Assembly (NCBI RefSeq): GCF_019430885.1
Contig: NZ_JAHYBZ010000007.1
Location: forward strand, 310,001 to 374,000
Reading direction: 5' to 3'
Length of the DNA: 64,000 bases
From: Roseomonas alba
GTDB taxonomy: Bacteria; Pseudomonadota; Alphaproteobacteria; Acetobacterales; Acetobacteraceae
Part shown: piece after piece, positions 36,703 to 45,640 of the stretch
How positions within the stretch are numbered: position 1 is the stretch's first letter
Layout: each line of letters opens with the position of its first letter
The notes under the pieces: generated by a model
Database searches by the model: none
The model's input: only the letters and a program-made list of their open reading frames with translations
What the model was told of the DNA's origin: nothing
Program-made: the position numbers and the translations under genes

Positions 36703-36942
36703 ATGATGACCGACCGCGGAGCCCACGCCGCCCGAAGCCAGCAGAAGAGCCTCGAAGCCTTTCTGCAACAGAAGGCCCGCTTCGACGCGATGGTCGCCGA
36801 ACTGCAGCAGATGAGCGCGGACCACTTCGGGGCGGATCCGGAGGATGTTCTCTGGGGCAAGGCCGCGACGCTGGGACACTGGAACAGCCGGCTGGCGAGC
36901 GTGACGGACTGCTACTTCGAGCGCGACGAATTCGCCGAGTAG
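36703..36942 (+). CDS. Small unknown island protein (79 aa)
   Basis: The protein is mostly helical and acidic: SLEAFLQQKARFDAMVAELQQM and then DPEDVLWGKAATLGHWNSRLASVTDCYFERDEFAE. GGAG lies five bases before ATGATG at 36703. An upstream in-frame extension to 36616 is possible but lacks a ribosome site. Similar short proteins with a GHWNSRL motif sit on rhizobial and other alphaproteobacterial mobile elements, as far as I recall. Function unknown. Confidence 0.6.
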   Translation: MMTDRGAHAARSQQKSLEAFLQQKARFDAMVAELQQMSADHFGADPEDVLWGKAATLGHWNSRLASVTDCYFERDEFAE

Positions 36943-37039
36943 CACGCGCCGCATCCCGCCGCGGCCCCGACCGGCAGCGCCGGCGGGGCTCCCGGCAGTA
37001 GGGGCCGATGTTCGGCACCCGACCCCGGAGACCATCACG

Positions 37040-37855
37040 ATGACGAAGCTTTCCGACACCCAGCGCGTGATCCTGAGCGCTGCCGCGCAGCACGAGATGG
37101 GCCTCGCTCGCGCGCCGAAGACCCTGCCGGCCGCCGCCCGCAACGCGGTGTTCCGCAGCCTGATCAAGGCCCACCTGCTCACCGAGATCAACGCCCCGCG
37201 GGAGCATGTCGGGCTCGGCTGGCGCCAGGATGAGGACGGGATCTGGATCGTCGCGCGCATCACCGACGACGGGCTGCGCGCCATCGGCATCGACCCGAGC
37301 GAGGGCGACGCGGGGGCCGGCGAGCCCGACTGCTCGGGCATTGAGAGCAGCATGCCCGACACGGCGCCCACGGGCGCGGACGCCGCTGCCGAGGGGGTTG
37401 CCCCCGCGGAGGAAGCCGAACCCGCCCACGTCGCGCCCACGCCCGCCGCGCGCGCGAGCCTGCGCAACGCCGCCGCGGCGGTGCTGGCCGCCTGGCAGGA
37501 CGAGGCCAATCGCGAGACGGACATGATCTCCGCCCTCGACGGCCCGATGGGCGTCCTACGCGCCGCCCTGGCAGGCAAGCCGCCGCGCGCCGCCCGCGAG
37601 CCCGGTGCGGCGCGCAGGCCGCGCGAGGGCACGAAGCAAGAGGCAGTGCTCGCCCTGCTCCGTCGCGAGGAGGGTACGACCATCGCGCAGATCTGCGAGG
37701 CGACCGGCTGGCAGCAGCACACGGTCCGCGGCTTCTTCGCGGGCCTGAAGAAGCGCCACGGGATCGAGGTGCAGGTTCTTGAGCGCATCCGCCAGGTCGG
37801 CCCCAACACGGAAGGCGCGCGCGGAAGCTACACGATCTATAGAGTAGTGGGCTGA
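37040..37855 (+). CDS. DUF3489 protein
   Basis: The 271-residue protein has an N-terminal conserved segment LSDTQRVILSAAAQHEMGLA..LPAAARNAVFRSLIKAHLL, a variable Ala/Pro linker and a C-terminal DUF3489 winged-helix-like domain at about 196-270 (KQEAVLALLRREEGTTIAQICEATGWQQHTVRGFFAGLKK). DUF3489 is common on alphaproteobacterial genomic islands near recombinases. A DNA-binding role fits the HTH-like pattern. It is the last clear gene of the island. Confidence 0.88.
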   Translation: MTKLSDTQRVILSAAAQHEMGLARAPKTLPAAARNAVFRSLIKAHLLTEINAPREHVGLGWRQDEDGIWIVARITDDGLRAIGIDPSEGDAGAGEPDCSGIESSMPDTAPTGADAAAEGVAPAEEAEPAHVAPTPAARASLRNAAAAVLAAWQDEANRETDMISALDGPMGVLRAALAGKPPRAAREPGAARRPREGTKQEAVLALLRREEGTTIAQICEATGWQQHTVRGFFAGLKKRHGIEVQVLERIRQVGPNTEGARGSYTIYRVVG

Positions 37856-38350
37856 CCCGCGCGCGATTGGATCAGGACGCGCCGCTGAGGCGACGCGAGC
37901 CCTGATGATTCGCGACCACGATTCCAACCTCCTCATTTGCCCGCGCGCAGATCGACGCTCCCTGCGGCTGACGCCAGCAATGGGGAGGGGGGATCGAATC
38001 TTTGGCACTTTGGGGGAGCCATCCGCGGGAGGGGGCACGCAGGGATTATTCCCGCCTAAAAAAGAGCCTTCGGATTCATCGAGCCCGGCCGGCCGATGCG
38101 GCCGAACGGCGCTTGCGAGACGCGCGGCTGGTCCGGGACAGGTGCCTTCAACTGAACGCGGCGGCTCGGGCCGATGATCCGCCGCCGTTCAATTTATCTC
38201 GCCTGCACCCAACATCAGCCGAGCTGATATTGGCGCCTCACGCTATGGATAGCGGCCGTACCCCAACGGCGTTCACGCGACTTCGCCGCAGCCAACGCAC
38301 AAGCCCACAGACCGGATGAAGCCCACGGAGCGATCCGATCGTGCCGCGGC
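37856..38350. other. Gene-poor right junction of the island
   Basis: These 495 bases hold no convincing gene; two overlapping open frames at 37905-38177 and 38002-38319 lack ribosome sites and family character. The junction between the island and the decayed SulP gene should lie here. No direct repeat shared with the left flank (20609-20931) was found by eye. Confidence 0.5.
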
Positions 38351-39193
38351 TCACGGCCTCATGGCTGGCGTGTTGTCGAGAACGGCCTCAAGCGTCGAAG
38401 CCCGGCCTATGTCACCGACCAGGTCCGCAAAGCCCTCCCGTCGCAGAAGGTCGCGCACGGCGCCGTGCGCCCCTATCACGGCCAGGCGTGCGCCTCGGCG
38501 CTCCACCTCGGCATGCAGCTTCCGCAGCATCGCCGTGGCCGCGAGGTCGAGATAGGGCGCGGCGGAGAGGTCGCAGACCACAAGGCGCTGCGTGGCGGGG
38601 CCCGCGGCGCCGAACCGCGCGATGACGGCATCGAGCACAGCCTCCGCATTGACGTAGAGCAGCGATCCTTCCGGGCGGAAGGCGATGACCCCCGGGATCG
38701 GCTCGTTCTCCGGGTGGCGCGCCATGTCGCTGTACCGCGTCGTGCCCGGCACGCGGCCGAGGAACGCCACATGCGGCCGGCTCGTCCGCACCAGCATGAT
38801 CAGCACGGACACCAGTGCCGCGAGCAGGATGCCCTGCAGGATCCCGAACAGCAGTACGCCCGCCAGCGCGACCGCAGCGGCCGCGAAATCGGGCCGGCTG
38901 ACGCGCCACAGGCGGATCAGCGCCGGAATGTCGATCAGGCCGGCCACGGCCGTCAGCACGACCGCCGCCAGCACCGCCTTCGGCAGGTTCGCGAACAGCC
39001 CGGTCAGGAACAGCAGGCAAAGGCCGAGCGCCACGGAAGCAAGGATCAGCGTGAGCGGCGTGCGCGATCCCGCCTTCTCCGCCACGGCGGATTGCGACAG
39101 CGCCGGCAACTGGGTCATGGCGATGGTAATGCCCGCGCCGGCCTTGAAGCCGACCAGGATGCTGTCGCTGATCAACTTGGTCAGCACGCTCAA
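38351..39193 (-). pseudogene. SulP sulfate permease remnant, N-terminus and internal segment missing
   Basis: The 280 residues match two separate parts of a SulP/SLC26 transporter. The first is the membrane segment LISDSILVGFKAGAGITIAMTQLP. It jumps directly to ALSQSAVAEKAGSRTPLTLI and the LLFLTGLFANLPKAVLAAVVLTAVAGLIDIPAL region, and the protein ends with an intact STAS domain (LLYVNAEAVLDAV...VVCDLSAAPYLDLAATAMLRKLH). Normally some 180-200 residues lie between the two joined membrane parts. About 100 N-terminal residues are also absent: the frame upstream of the TTG at 39193 soon meets a stop. It cannot be a working permease. Confidence 0.8.
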
Positions 39194-39515
39194 CCGCAGC
39201 GTCCAACCGCAGCAACGGGAGAAGCGCTAAGCGGAGACAGCCTCGCCCGACCTGTGCTTGCGTGGCATCTGGCTGAGGTGGACCCAGATGGTTCTCAACC
39301 TTGGGACGCGTTCGCGCCGGTCATCCGTCGTGCGGAAGACGACCGCGAGGACTGGGTCCAGCACGGGGGCCGTCGTCACGGGGCGAAGTTGTCGGAACCC
39401 GCACACATCCCCACGTCCCGGCGCTAGCGCCGCTGGAAAGCAAGAACGGCGTCCGCATGCCTTCGTACTGCGGTGCGTCCTTTACCTGCCGGTGCGAAGC
39501 CTGCAATCAGGCGGC
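39194..39515. other. Intergenic region between SulP remnant and mrpA
   Basis: No gene or family fragment is recognised in these 322 bases. It should contain the mrp promoter and possibly the breakpoint that removed the SulP N-terminus. The sequence is GC-rich with no obvious operator. Confidence 0.4.
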
Positions 39516-41758
39516 ATGCTCGCGCTGCCCGCCATTCCGCTCCTTGCCCTGGCCTGCGTCCCGCTGGTTGGCTGGGGGCTGCGCCGTGCCCCCGTCATGG
39601 CGCCCTGGCTCGCCGCGCTCCCGGCGGCGCTGTTCCTGCTGGTCCTCACGACCCCCGACGGGGCCATGTTCAGCCTGCCTTGGATCCCGACGCTCGGCGT
39701 AGAGCTTTCCGCCTCGACGGCCTGTCGCGCCTTTTCGCGCTGCTGATCGCCGGCATCGGTGCCGGCGTGTTCCTCTACGCTGCCGCCTATCTTGAAGGGC
39801 ACCCGCTGCTGCACCGCTTACTCGCGGTGCTCACGCTGTTCATGGCGGCGATGCTGGGCGCGGTTCTGGCCGACGACCTGCTGCTGCTGTTCGCCTTCTG
39901 GGAACTCACCAGCCTCGCCTCCTTCCTGCTGATCGGCTTCGACGCCCATCGCGCCGAGGCGCGCCGTGCCGCGCAGCAGGGGCTGATGGTGACGGTGGCC
40001 GGCGGCCTCGCCATGCTCGCAGGGATCCTGGTGCTGGGGGATGCCGCCGGCACCTTCCGCATTTCCGCCATCCTGGCGCAGGGCAGCACCCTCGCCGCGC
40101 ATCCGGCGGCGCCCTGGATCGTGGTGCTGATCGCAATCGGTTGCTTCGCCAAGAGCGCGCAGTGGCCGCTGCATTTCTGGCTGCCCAACGCCATGGCGGC
40201 GCCGACGCCGGTCTCGGCCTATCTTCATTCGGCCACCATGGTGAAGCTCGGGGTCTATCTGCTGGCGCGGCTGAATCCCGCCTTCCAGGAGATGGCGCTG
40301 TGGCAGGGCCTGCTCACCGGATTCGGCACCGCAACCATGCTGGCCGGCGCGGTGCTGGCGCTGCGCGAGCGCGACCTCAAGCGCAAGCTCGCCTGGTCCA
40401 CGGTGGTGGCGCTCGGCACGCTGGTCGCGTTGATCGGCATCGAGGACCCGCTCGCCGCGACCGCCGCGGTCGTCTTCCTGCTGGTCCATGCGCTTTACAA
40501 GGCGAGCCTTTTTCTGATTGCCGGCATCGTGGACAAGAAGGCCGGCACGCGCGATGCCATGCAACTGCGCGGTCTGGCTCGGCGCATGCCCATCACCGCA
40601 GCCGCGGCGCTGCTGGCGGGGCTCTCCATGGCGGGCGCGCCGGGCTTCATCGGCGCCTTCGCGAAGGATCTGCTGTTCACCGTTCAACTCGGCGTGCCGG
40701 GACTGCTGCCTGCGGTCGCGCTGGTGGTGAACGCGGCGATGGTGGTGGTTGCGGGCGTCGTCGCGGCGCGGCCCTTCATGGGCAAGCCAATGGAAACCCG
40801 CGACGTGGCGAAGGATCCGCCGCCTGCGCTGCTCGTCGCGCCGATCGTTCTGGCGACGCTTGGGCTCGTGTTCGGCATGGCGCCGCACCTCATCTCCGCC
40901 GCCATCATCGAGCCTGCGGCCGGCGCCATCCTCGGCCGGCCGACGGGGATCGCGCTCGGCGAGAAGCAGGGCGGCACGGTGGTGATGACCATGTCCTTCG
41001 CCGCGCTCGGCCTCGGCCTGCTGATGTTCCTGGGCTGGCGGCGCCTGCAGCCCACGCTGGCCGGCCAGACCTGGCTCGACACCTACGGTCCGGACGCCGG
41101 CTATGGTCGCGCGATGCGCGCCGTCTCGGCCGTCGCGGTGGCGCTTACGCGCCGGGTGCAAGGCGGCAGCCTGCGCGGCTACCTGGCGGCGAGCCTCGCA
41201 TTGGTCTTCGCCGGCGCGGCGCTGGTTCTGATGGCTCGCGGGGGGCTCGCGCTGCCGCTGCCCGGTCCGTGGGCCGGGCCGGCACAACTCGCGCTCGCGG
41301 CTGTCATCCTCGCCGGCGCGCTGGCCGCCTGCCGGCTGCGTGCGCTGTTCGGCCAGGTGATGGCGGCAGCACTCGTCGGTTTCGGCGTCGGCATCCTGTT
41401 CCTGACGCTGGGCGCGGCCGACCTCGCCTTCACCCAGTTCACCGTCGAGATCCTGGCCATCGTGCTGCTGGTCGCGATTCTGGCGCGGCTGCCCTTCCAC
41501 GCGCCGGACGCGCGGCGCGCGCCGGAGCGCCGGCGTGACGCGCTGCTCGCCGCCGGCGTGGGCGCGGCCGGCACCGCCATCCTGCTCGCCGTGCTTTCGG
41601 TGCCCTTCGACCCCTTCATCACTGAATGGATGGGTCAGGCCGCGGTGCCGGAGGCGAGGGGGCGCAACGTCGTCAATGTCATCATCGTGGATTTCCGGGC
41701 GCTCGACACGCTGGGCGAGATCGCGGTGCTGCTGCGCCGGGCCGGGAAGCCGGGCTGA
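39516..41758 (+). pseudogene. mrpA: mrpA, Na+/H+ antiporter subunit A, with a frameshift near 39706
   Basis: MrpA is the large membrane subunit of the Mrp antiporter, related to NuoL. The first 63 codons from ATG 39516 read MLALPAIPLLALACVPLVGW... to WIPTLGVEL. Homology then continues in another frame as FRLDGLSRLFALLIAGIGAGVFLYAAAYLEGHP. One extra T in the CTTT at 39705-39708 would restore a continuous frame. The rest is complete: the antiporter core with WPLHFWLPNAMAAPTPVSAYLHSATMVK and the C-terminal ARGRNVVNVIIVDFRALDTLGE typical of MrpA. Without correction, translation stops at 39746. A sequencing error is possible. Confidence 0.82.
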
Positions 41759-42165
41759 TGCTGGACAGCCTGATCCTGCGCGCCTCGGCGCGCTACGTGC
41801 TGTGGGCCTGCGTCGCGCTGTCGGTCTTCGTGCTGCTGCGCGGCCACAACGAGCCGGGCGGCGGGTTCATCGGCGGGCTGATCGGCGCGCTCGGCTTCGT
41901 CTTCCACGCGCTGGCGCGCGGCCCGGCGGCGACGCGGCGCGTGCTGCGGCTCGACCCGCTGGCCTGGGGCGGCATCGGGCTGCTGCTGGCCGCCGGCTCC
42001 GGCCTGCCGGCGCTGCTGCTGCACGCCGAGCCGCTGCTGACGCACCAGTGGATGGAGGGCCTGCCGATCGGCACCGCGATCCCCTTCGACATCGGCGTCT
42101 ATCTCGTGGTGCTGGGCTTCGCGCTGGCCTTTGTGCTGCCCTTCCTGGGCGAGGACGCGGCATGA
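41758..42165 (+). CDS. mrpB: MrpB, Na+/H+ antiporter subunit B
   Basis: The 135-residue membrane protein has four helices and the family motif LLRGHNEPGGGFIGGLIGALGFVFHAL near the N-terminus, with GTAIPFDIGVYLVVLGF near the end. It is a small subunit of the multi-protein Mrp (Mnh/Pha) complex in the cytoplasmic membrane. Its ATG overlaps the mrpA stop (TGATG). mrpC would be expected to follow; instead 36 bases lead to mrpF. Confidence 0.9.
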   Translation: MLDSLILRASARYVLWACVALSVFVLLRGHNEPGGGFIGGLIGALGFVFHALARGPAATRRVLRLDPLAWGGIGLLLAAGSGLPALLLHAEPLLTHQWMEGLPIGTAIPFDIGVYLVVLGFALAFVLPFLGEDAA

Positions 42166-42201
42166 AGGCGGCACGGTTCGCACGGGCGGGGCGGCTCTGA
42201 G

Positions 42202-42510
42202 ATGGAAACGCTGCTCGCCCTGCTGTTCGGCCTGCTGCTGGCCGCCGCCTGCTACATGCTGCTGGCGGTCGCGGTCGCGCTCACCGGCTGGCGGATGCTG
42301 CGCGGCCCGGGCATCGCCGACCGCGCGGTGGCGATGGACCTGCTCGGCCTGCTCGCGGTCAGCGCCACCGCGCTCGCGGCGCTGGCCAGCGGGCACCTCG
42401 CGCTGCTCGATGTCGCGCTCGGCCTCGGCCTCGTGGGCTTCGTCGGCGCGGTGGGCGTCGCCGCCTTCATCGCGCGCGCCTCCCGCCCGCCGGAGGCGCG
42501 CGATGACTGA
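42202..42510 (+). CDS. mrpF: MrpF, possibly fused to the MrpC N-terminus
   Basis: The 102-residue protein has three membrane helices. From about residue 30 it is clear MrpF: WRMLRGPGIADRAVAMDLLGLLAV, ALLDVALGLGLVGFVGAVGVAAFI. The first 20 residues, METLLALLFGLLLAAACYML, look more like an MrpC start (ME.LLA...G.L.AA..Y.L), and the segment before the Trp is longer than usual. The gene may be an in-frame joint left by deletion of mrpC, mrpD and mrpE. A normal MrpF with a divergent first helix is the alternative. It overlaps mrpG by 8 bases. Confidence 0.8.
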   Translation: METLLALLFGLLLAAACYMLLAVAVALTGWRMLRGPGIADRAVAMDLLGLLAVSATALAALASGHLALLDVALGLGLVGFVGAVGVAAFIARASRPPEARDD

Positions 42511-42976
42511 CGCGCTCGCCGCCCTGCTGCTGGTGCTGGGCGCCGCCATCGCGCTGATCGCGGCGATCGGCGTGGCGCGGCTGCCCGACGCCTTCCTCCG
42601 GATGCACGCCGCCACCAAGGCGGGGGTGGTCGGCGCGGGACTGATCCTGATCGGCGCCGGCCTCGCCTTCGGCAGCGGTGATGCCTGGCTGCGCGTCGGG
42701 CTGATCGTGCTGTTCCTGCTAGTGACGGTGCCGCTTTCCTCGCATGCGCTCGGCCGCGCCGCCTATATCGGCGGTGCGCCGCTGTGGGCGGGCAGCGCCG
42801 AGGACGCGCTGGCCGGCGTGCTGCCGCGCCATGCCATTGATGACGAAACCGCCTCTCCCGCCCCGGTGCAGCAGGCCGCTGCCATCCCGGCGCCGGCCAT
42901 CGCGTCCATGCCGGGTGCGCCGGACGGCCCGGCGCGGCCCGCCGGTCCGGGCGACGCGCGCGGCGCTGCGCCCTGA
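42503..42976 (+). CDS. mrpG: MrpG, Na+/H+ antiporter subunit G
   Basis: The 157-residue protein starts MTDALAALLLVLGAAIALIAAIGVARLPDAFLRMHAATKAGVVG, the characteristic MrpG opening with the RLPD..LRMHAATKA motif. Three helices in total are followed by a Pro/Ala-rich tail of some 50 residues that is longer than usual. It is the last mrp gene. Without MrpC, MrpD and MrpE the complex is not expected to work as an antiporter, unless these subunits are encoded elsewhere. Confidence 0.88.
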   Translation: MTDALAALLLVLGAAIALIAAIGVARLPDAFLRMHAATKAGVVGAGLILIGAGLAFGSGDAWLRVGLIVLFLLVTVPLSSHALGRAAYIGGAPLWAGSAEDALAGVLPRHAIDDETASPAPVQQAAAIPAPAIASMPGAPDGPARPAGPGDARGAAP

Positions 42977-43188
42977 CCGTCCGTGCTGTAGTACGATCGC
43001 AGCCGCGCGCCCGCGCAGTTCCGGGCCGACACGGGGCATCTCGCTGGCGGCGGGGCCTTTGGCCTTCCGGACGCTTCCGAGGGAGACGATACGGCAGGCA
43101 TGACAGGGCCCGTCGGATCTGCCCAGACTCCACGGGCCGGATTCGTGCGCCGCCCGCCGATCGGGACCTGCCAACATGAGGACGACCA

Positions 43189-44190
43189 ATGAACGACGCT
43201 CTTCTGATCGCGGGTGGCCTGATCCTGCTGGTGGCGGGCGGGGAGCTGTTCGTGCGCGGCGCCGTGCAGATCGCCGAGCGAATGGGCGTGTCGCCGCTGC
43301 TGATCGGCCTCACCCTGGTCGGCTTCGGCACCTCGACGCCCGAGCTGGTGACCAGCGTGAAGGCCTCGCTGGCCGGCTCGCCCGGAATCGCGGTGGGCAA
43401 CATCGTCGGCTCCAACATCGCCAACGTCCTGGTGATCCTGGGCATCGCCGCGCTGATCACGCCGATCGCCGTCGGGCGCGGGGCGCTGCGCCGCGACGGC
43501 ACGATCGGCGCGGCGGTGGCGCTGGCCTTCGCCGGCGTCGGCGTCTTCGGCATGCTCGACCGCGCCGTGGGCACGCTGTTCCTGGCCGGGCTGGTCGCCT
43601 ACATCGCCTACGCTTGGCGCGAGGAGAGCCGCGGCGAACCGGACCACACCGCCGCCTTCGAGAAGGCGCTGGCCTTCGAGGAAGTCCACCCGAGCGGCCT
43701 GCACGTGACCCATGCCTCGGCGCCGGGGGCGGGCTGGAAGGGGGTCGCGATCTCGTCCGGCTTCGCCTTCGGCGGCCTCGTGCTGGTGGTGTTCGGCGGC
43801 GGCCTGCTGGTGGATGGCGCGGCCGGCCTGGCGCGCGGCCTCGGCGTGTCGGAGACGGTGATCGGGCTGACCATCGTCGCGATCGGCACCTCGATGCCGG
43901 AGCTCGTCACCTCGGTGATCGCCGCGCTGCGCCGCCACGCCGATGTGGCGCTGGGCAATGTGCTCGGGTCCAACATCTACAACATCCTCGGTATCGGCGG
44001 CGCAACGGCGCTGCTCGCGCCCACGCCCATCCCCGCGGCGATCGTCGCCTACGACGTCTGGGTCATGCTGGGCGTGTCGCTGCTGCTGCTGGTCGTCGCC
44101 CGCACCGGCTGGCGGATCGGCCGCCGCGAGGGCGCGGCGCTGATGGCGCTCTATGTCGTCTATGTATGGTCGATCTGGCCGGTGGCGTGA
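43189..44190 (+). CDS. Calcium/sodium antiporter (CaCA family, YrbG-like)
   Basis: The 333-residue membrane protein has two inverted homologous halves. Alpha-repeat 1 reads GFGTSTPELVTSVKASLAG..GNIVGSNIANVL and alpha-repeat 2 reads AIGTSMPELVTSVIAAL..GNVLGSNIYNIL. Each carries the Glu and the GS(N/I)N cation-site residues. A soluble loop of about 50 residues with acidic character separates the halves. A TGAGGACG ribosome site precedes the ATG. It exports Ca2+ in exchange for Na+ or H+. It ends 10 bases from the convergent GntP gene. Confidence 0.92.
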   Translation: MNDALLIAGGLILLVAGGELFVRGAVQIAERMGVSPLLIGLTLVGFGTSTPELVTSVKASLAGSPGIAVGNIVGSNIANVLVILGIAALITPIAVGRGALRRDGTIGAAVALAFAGVGVFGMLDRAVGTLFLAGLVAYIAYAWREESRGEPDHTAAFEKALAFEEVHPSGLHVTHASAPGAGWKGVAISSGFAFGGLVLVVFGGGLLVDGAAGLARGLGVSETVIGLTIVAIGTSMPELVTSVIAALRRHADVALGNVLGSNIYNILGIGGATALLAPTPIPAAIVAYDVWVMLGVSLLLLVVARTGWRIGRREGAALMALYVVYVWSIWPVA

Positions 44191-44200
44191 GGCGCAAGCG

Positions 44201-45640
44201 TCAGAAGGCGCCGAACCGGCCGGCCAGGAGCAGCACGACCACCAGCGCCAGGATCGGCCCCGCGCAGGCGACGGCGAAGATGTCGCCATAGGATTCGCGG
44301 TGCGTCAGCCGGCAGATCGCCAGCAGCGTGACCACCGCGCCGCTGTGCGGCAGCGCATCGAGCCCGCCGGTGGCGATGGCGGTCACCCGGTGCAGCACTT
44401 CCGGCGCGATGCCGGCGGCGAGCCCGCGCGCGAGGTAGGTCTCGCCCATGGTGCCGAGCGCGATGCTCATCCCGCCCGAGGCGGAGCCGGTGATGCCGGC
44501 CAGGATGTTCACCGCGATGGAGAGCGAGACCAGCGGATTGCCCGGCGCGATGCCGAGCACCGCGTCGCGGACCAGGGCAAAGGCCGGCAGCGAGGCGACC
44601 ACCGCACCGAAGCCGACCAGCACCGCCGTGTTGAGCGCCGGGATCGCCGCGGCATTGGCGCCGGCGCCCAGCGTCTCGCCCAGCCGCGGCAGGCGGCGCA
44701 GATTGGCCAGCAGCGTCAAGATGATGGTGACGGCGAGCGCGAGCAGGATCGCCCAATACCCGATCAGGTTCGCCGGATCCGCCCCGCCCAGGCGCGGATC
44801 GGCCGGCTGCCCGGCCAGCAGGGAGGGCAGGACCACCCCGGCGAACAGCCCGTTCAGCACCACCACCAGCAGGATCGGCGCAGCGGCCAGCGCCAGCGGC
44901 GGTGCCGGTGCGGCAGGCGCGCCGTCGCGCAGCGCCTCGGCGATGTCGAAGCCCTCGCCCTGCGCCATCTCGCGCAGCCGCGCCGCGGCCGGCGCCGGCG
45001 GCTCGGGCGCATCGGCGGCGAAGCGCCCGCGCCGCGCCCGGCACAGCAGCCAGGCGAGGCCGAAGCCCAGCATCACCGCGCCGCCGATCAGCCCGAGCCC
45101 GGGGGCGGCGAAGGCGGTGGTGCCGAAGAAGGGCATCGGGATGGCGTTCTGGATCGCCGGCGTGCCGGGCAGCGCGGTCATGGTGAAGGTGAATGCGCCG
45201 AGCGCGATGGTCGCCGGGATCAGCGCCCGCGGCAGGCGGGCGCGGGCGAACAGCTCCGCGGCCAGCGGCTGCACCGCGAAGGCGACGACGAACAGCGACA
45301 CCCCGCCATAGGTCAGCGCCGCGCAGGCCAGCACCACCGCCGGGATGGCGTTGGCCGGGCCGAGCCGCGCCGCCAGCGCCGCGGCCAGGGCGCGCGCCGC
45401 GCCGGTCTCCTCCATCAGCTTGCCGAAGATGGCGCCGAGCACGAACAGCGCGAGGAACTGCGCGAGGAAGCCGCCGAGCGCGGGCATCATGACATGGGTG
45501 AGCGAGGCCAGCGCCGGCGCGCCCGCCGCCAGCACCGCGGCCAGGGCGGCGAGCGGGGCGGCGACCAGCACGCTGACCCCGCGATAGGCGAGCAGGATCA
45601 GCAGCGCCAGCGCGGCGAGGATGCCGAGGATGCCGCTCAC
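44201..45640 (-). CDS. GntP family permease
   Basis: The 479-residue protein has about 12 hydrophobic helices. GntP features are FVLGAIFGKLMEETGAARALA near the N-terminus, ALTYGGVSLFVVAFAVQPLA, FTFTMTALPGTPAIQNAIPMPFFGT, and NILAGITGSASGGMSIAL with PHSGAVVTLLAICRLTH at the C-terminus. Such permeases import gluconate or other hydroxy- or keto-acids with protons. The GTG at 45640 overlaps the patatin stop (GTGA), so it is the last gene of the minus-strand operon. The substrate is not known. Confidence 0.88.
   Translation of the reverse strand: MSGILGILAALALLILLAYRGVSVLVAAPLAALAAVLAAGAPALASLTHVMMPALGGFLAQFLALFVLGAIFGKLMEETGAARALAAALAARLGPANAIPAVVLACAALTYGGVSLFVVAFAVQPLAAELFARARLPRALIPATIALGAFTFTMTALPGTPAIQNAIPMPFFGTTAFAAPGLGLIGGAVMLGFGLAWLLCRARRGRFAADAPEPPAPAAARLREMAQGEGFDIAEALRDGAPAAPAPPLALAAAPILLVVVLNGLFAGVVLPSLLAGQPADPRLGGADPANLIGYWAILLALAVTIILTLLANLRRLPRLGETLGAGANAAAIPALNTAVLVGFGAVVASLPAFALVRDAVLGIAPGNPLVSLSIAVNILAGITGSASGGMSIALGTMGETYLARGLAAGIAPEVLHRVTAIATGGLDALPHSGAVVTLLAICRLTHRESYGDIFAVACAGPILALVVVLLLAGRFGAF

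Noticed and set aside
37905-38319. Two overlapping plus-strand frames (90 and 105 codons) at the right end of the island
   Set aside because: No ribosome site, skewed Arg/Pro/Ser composition and no recognisable segment; probably chance open frames.
39473-39700. Upstream part of the longer mrpA reading frame as the real N-terminus
   Set aside because: Its first 77 codons are Arg/Pro/His-rich and non-hydrophobic, whereas the other frame from 39516 gives a proper MrpA membrane start.
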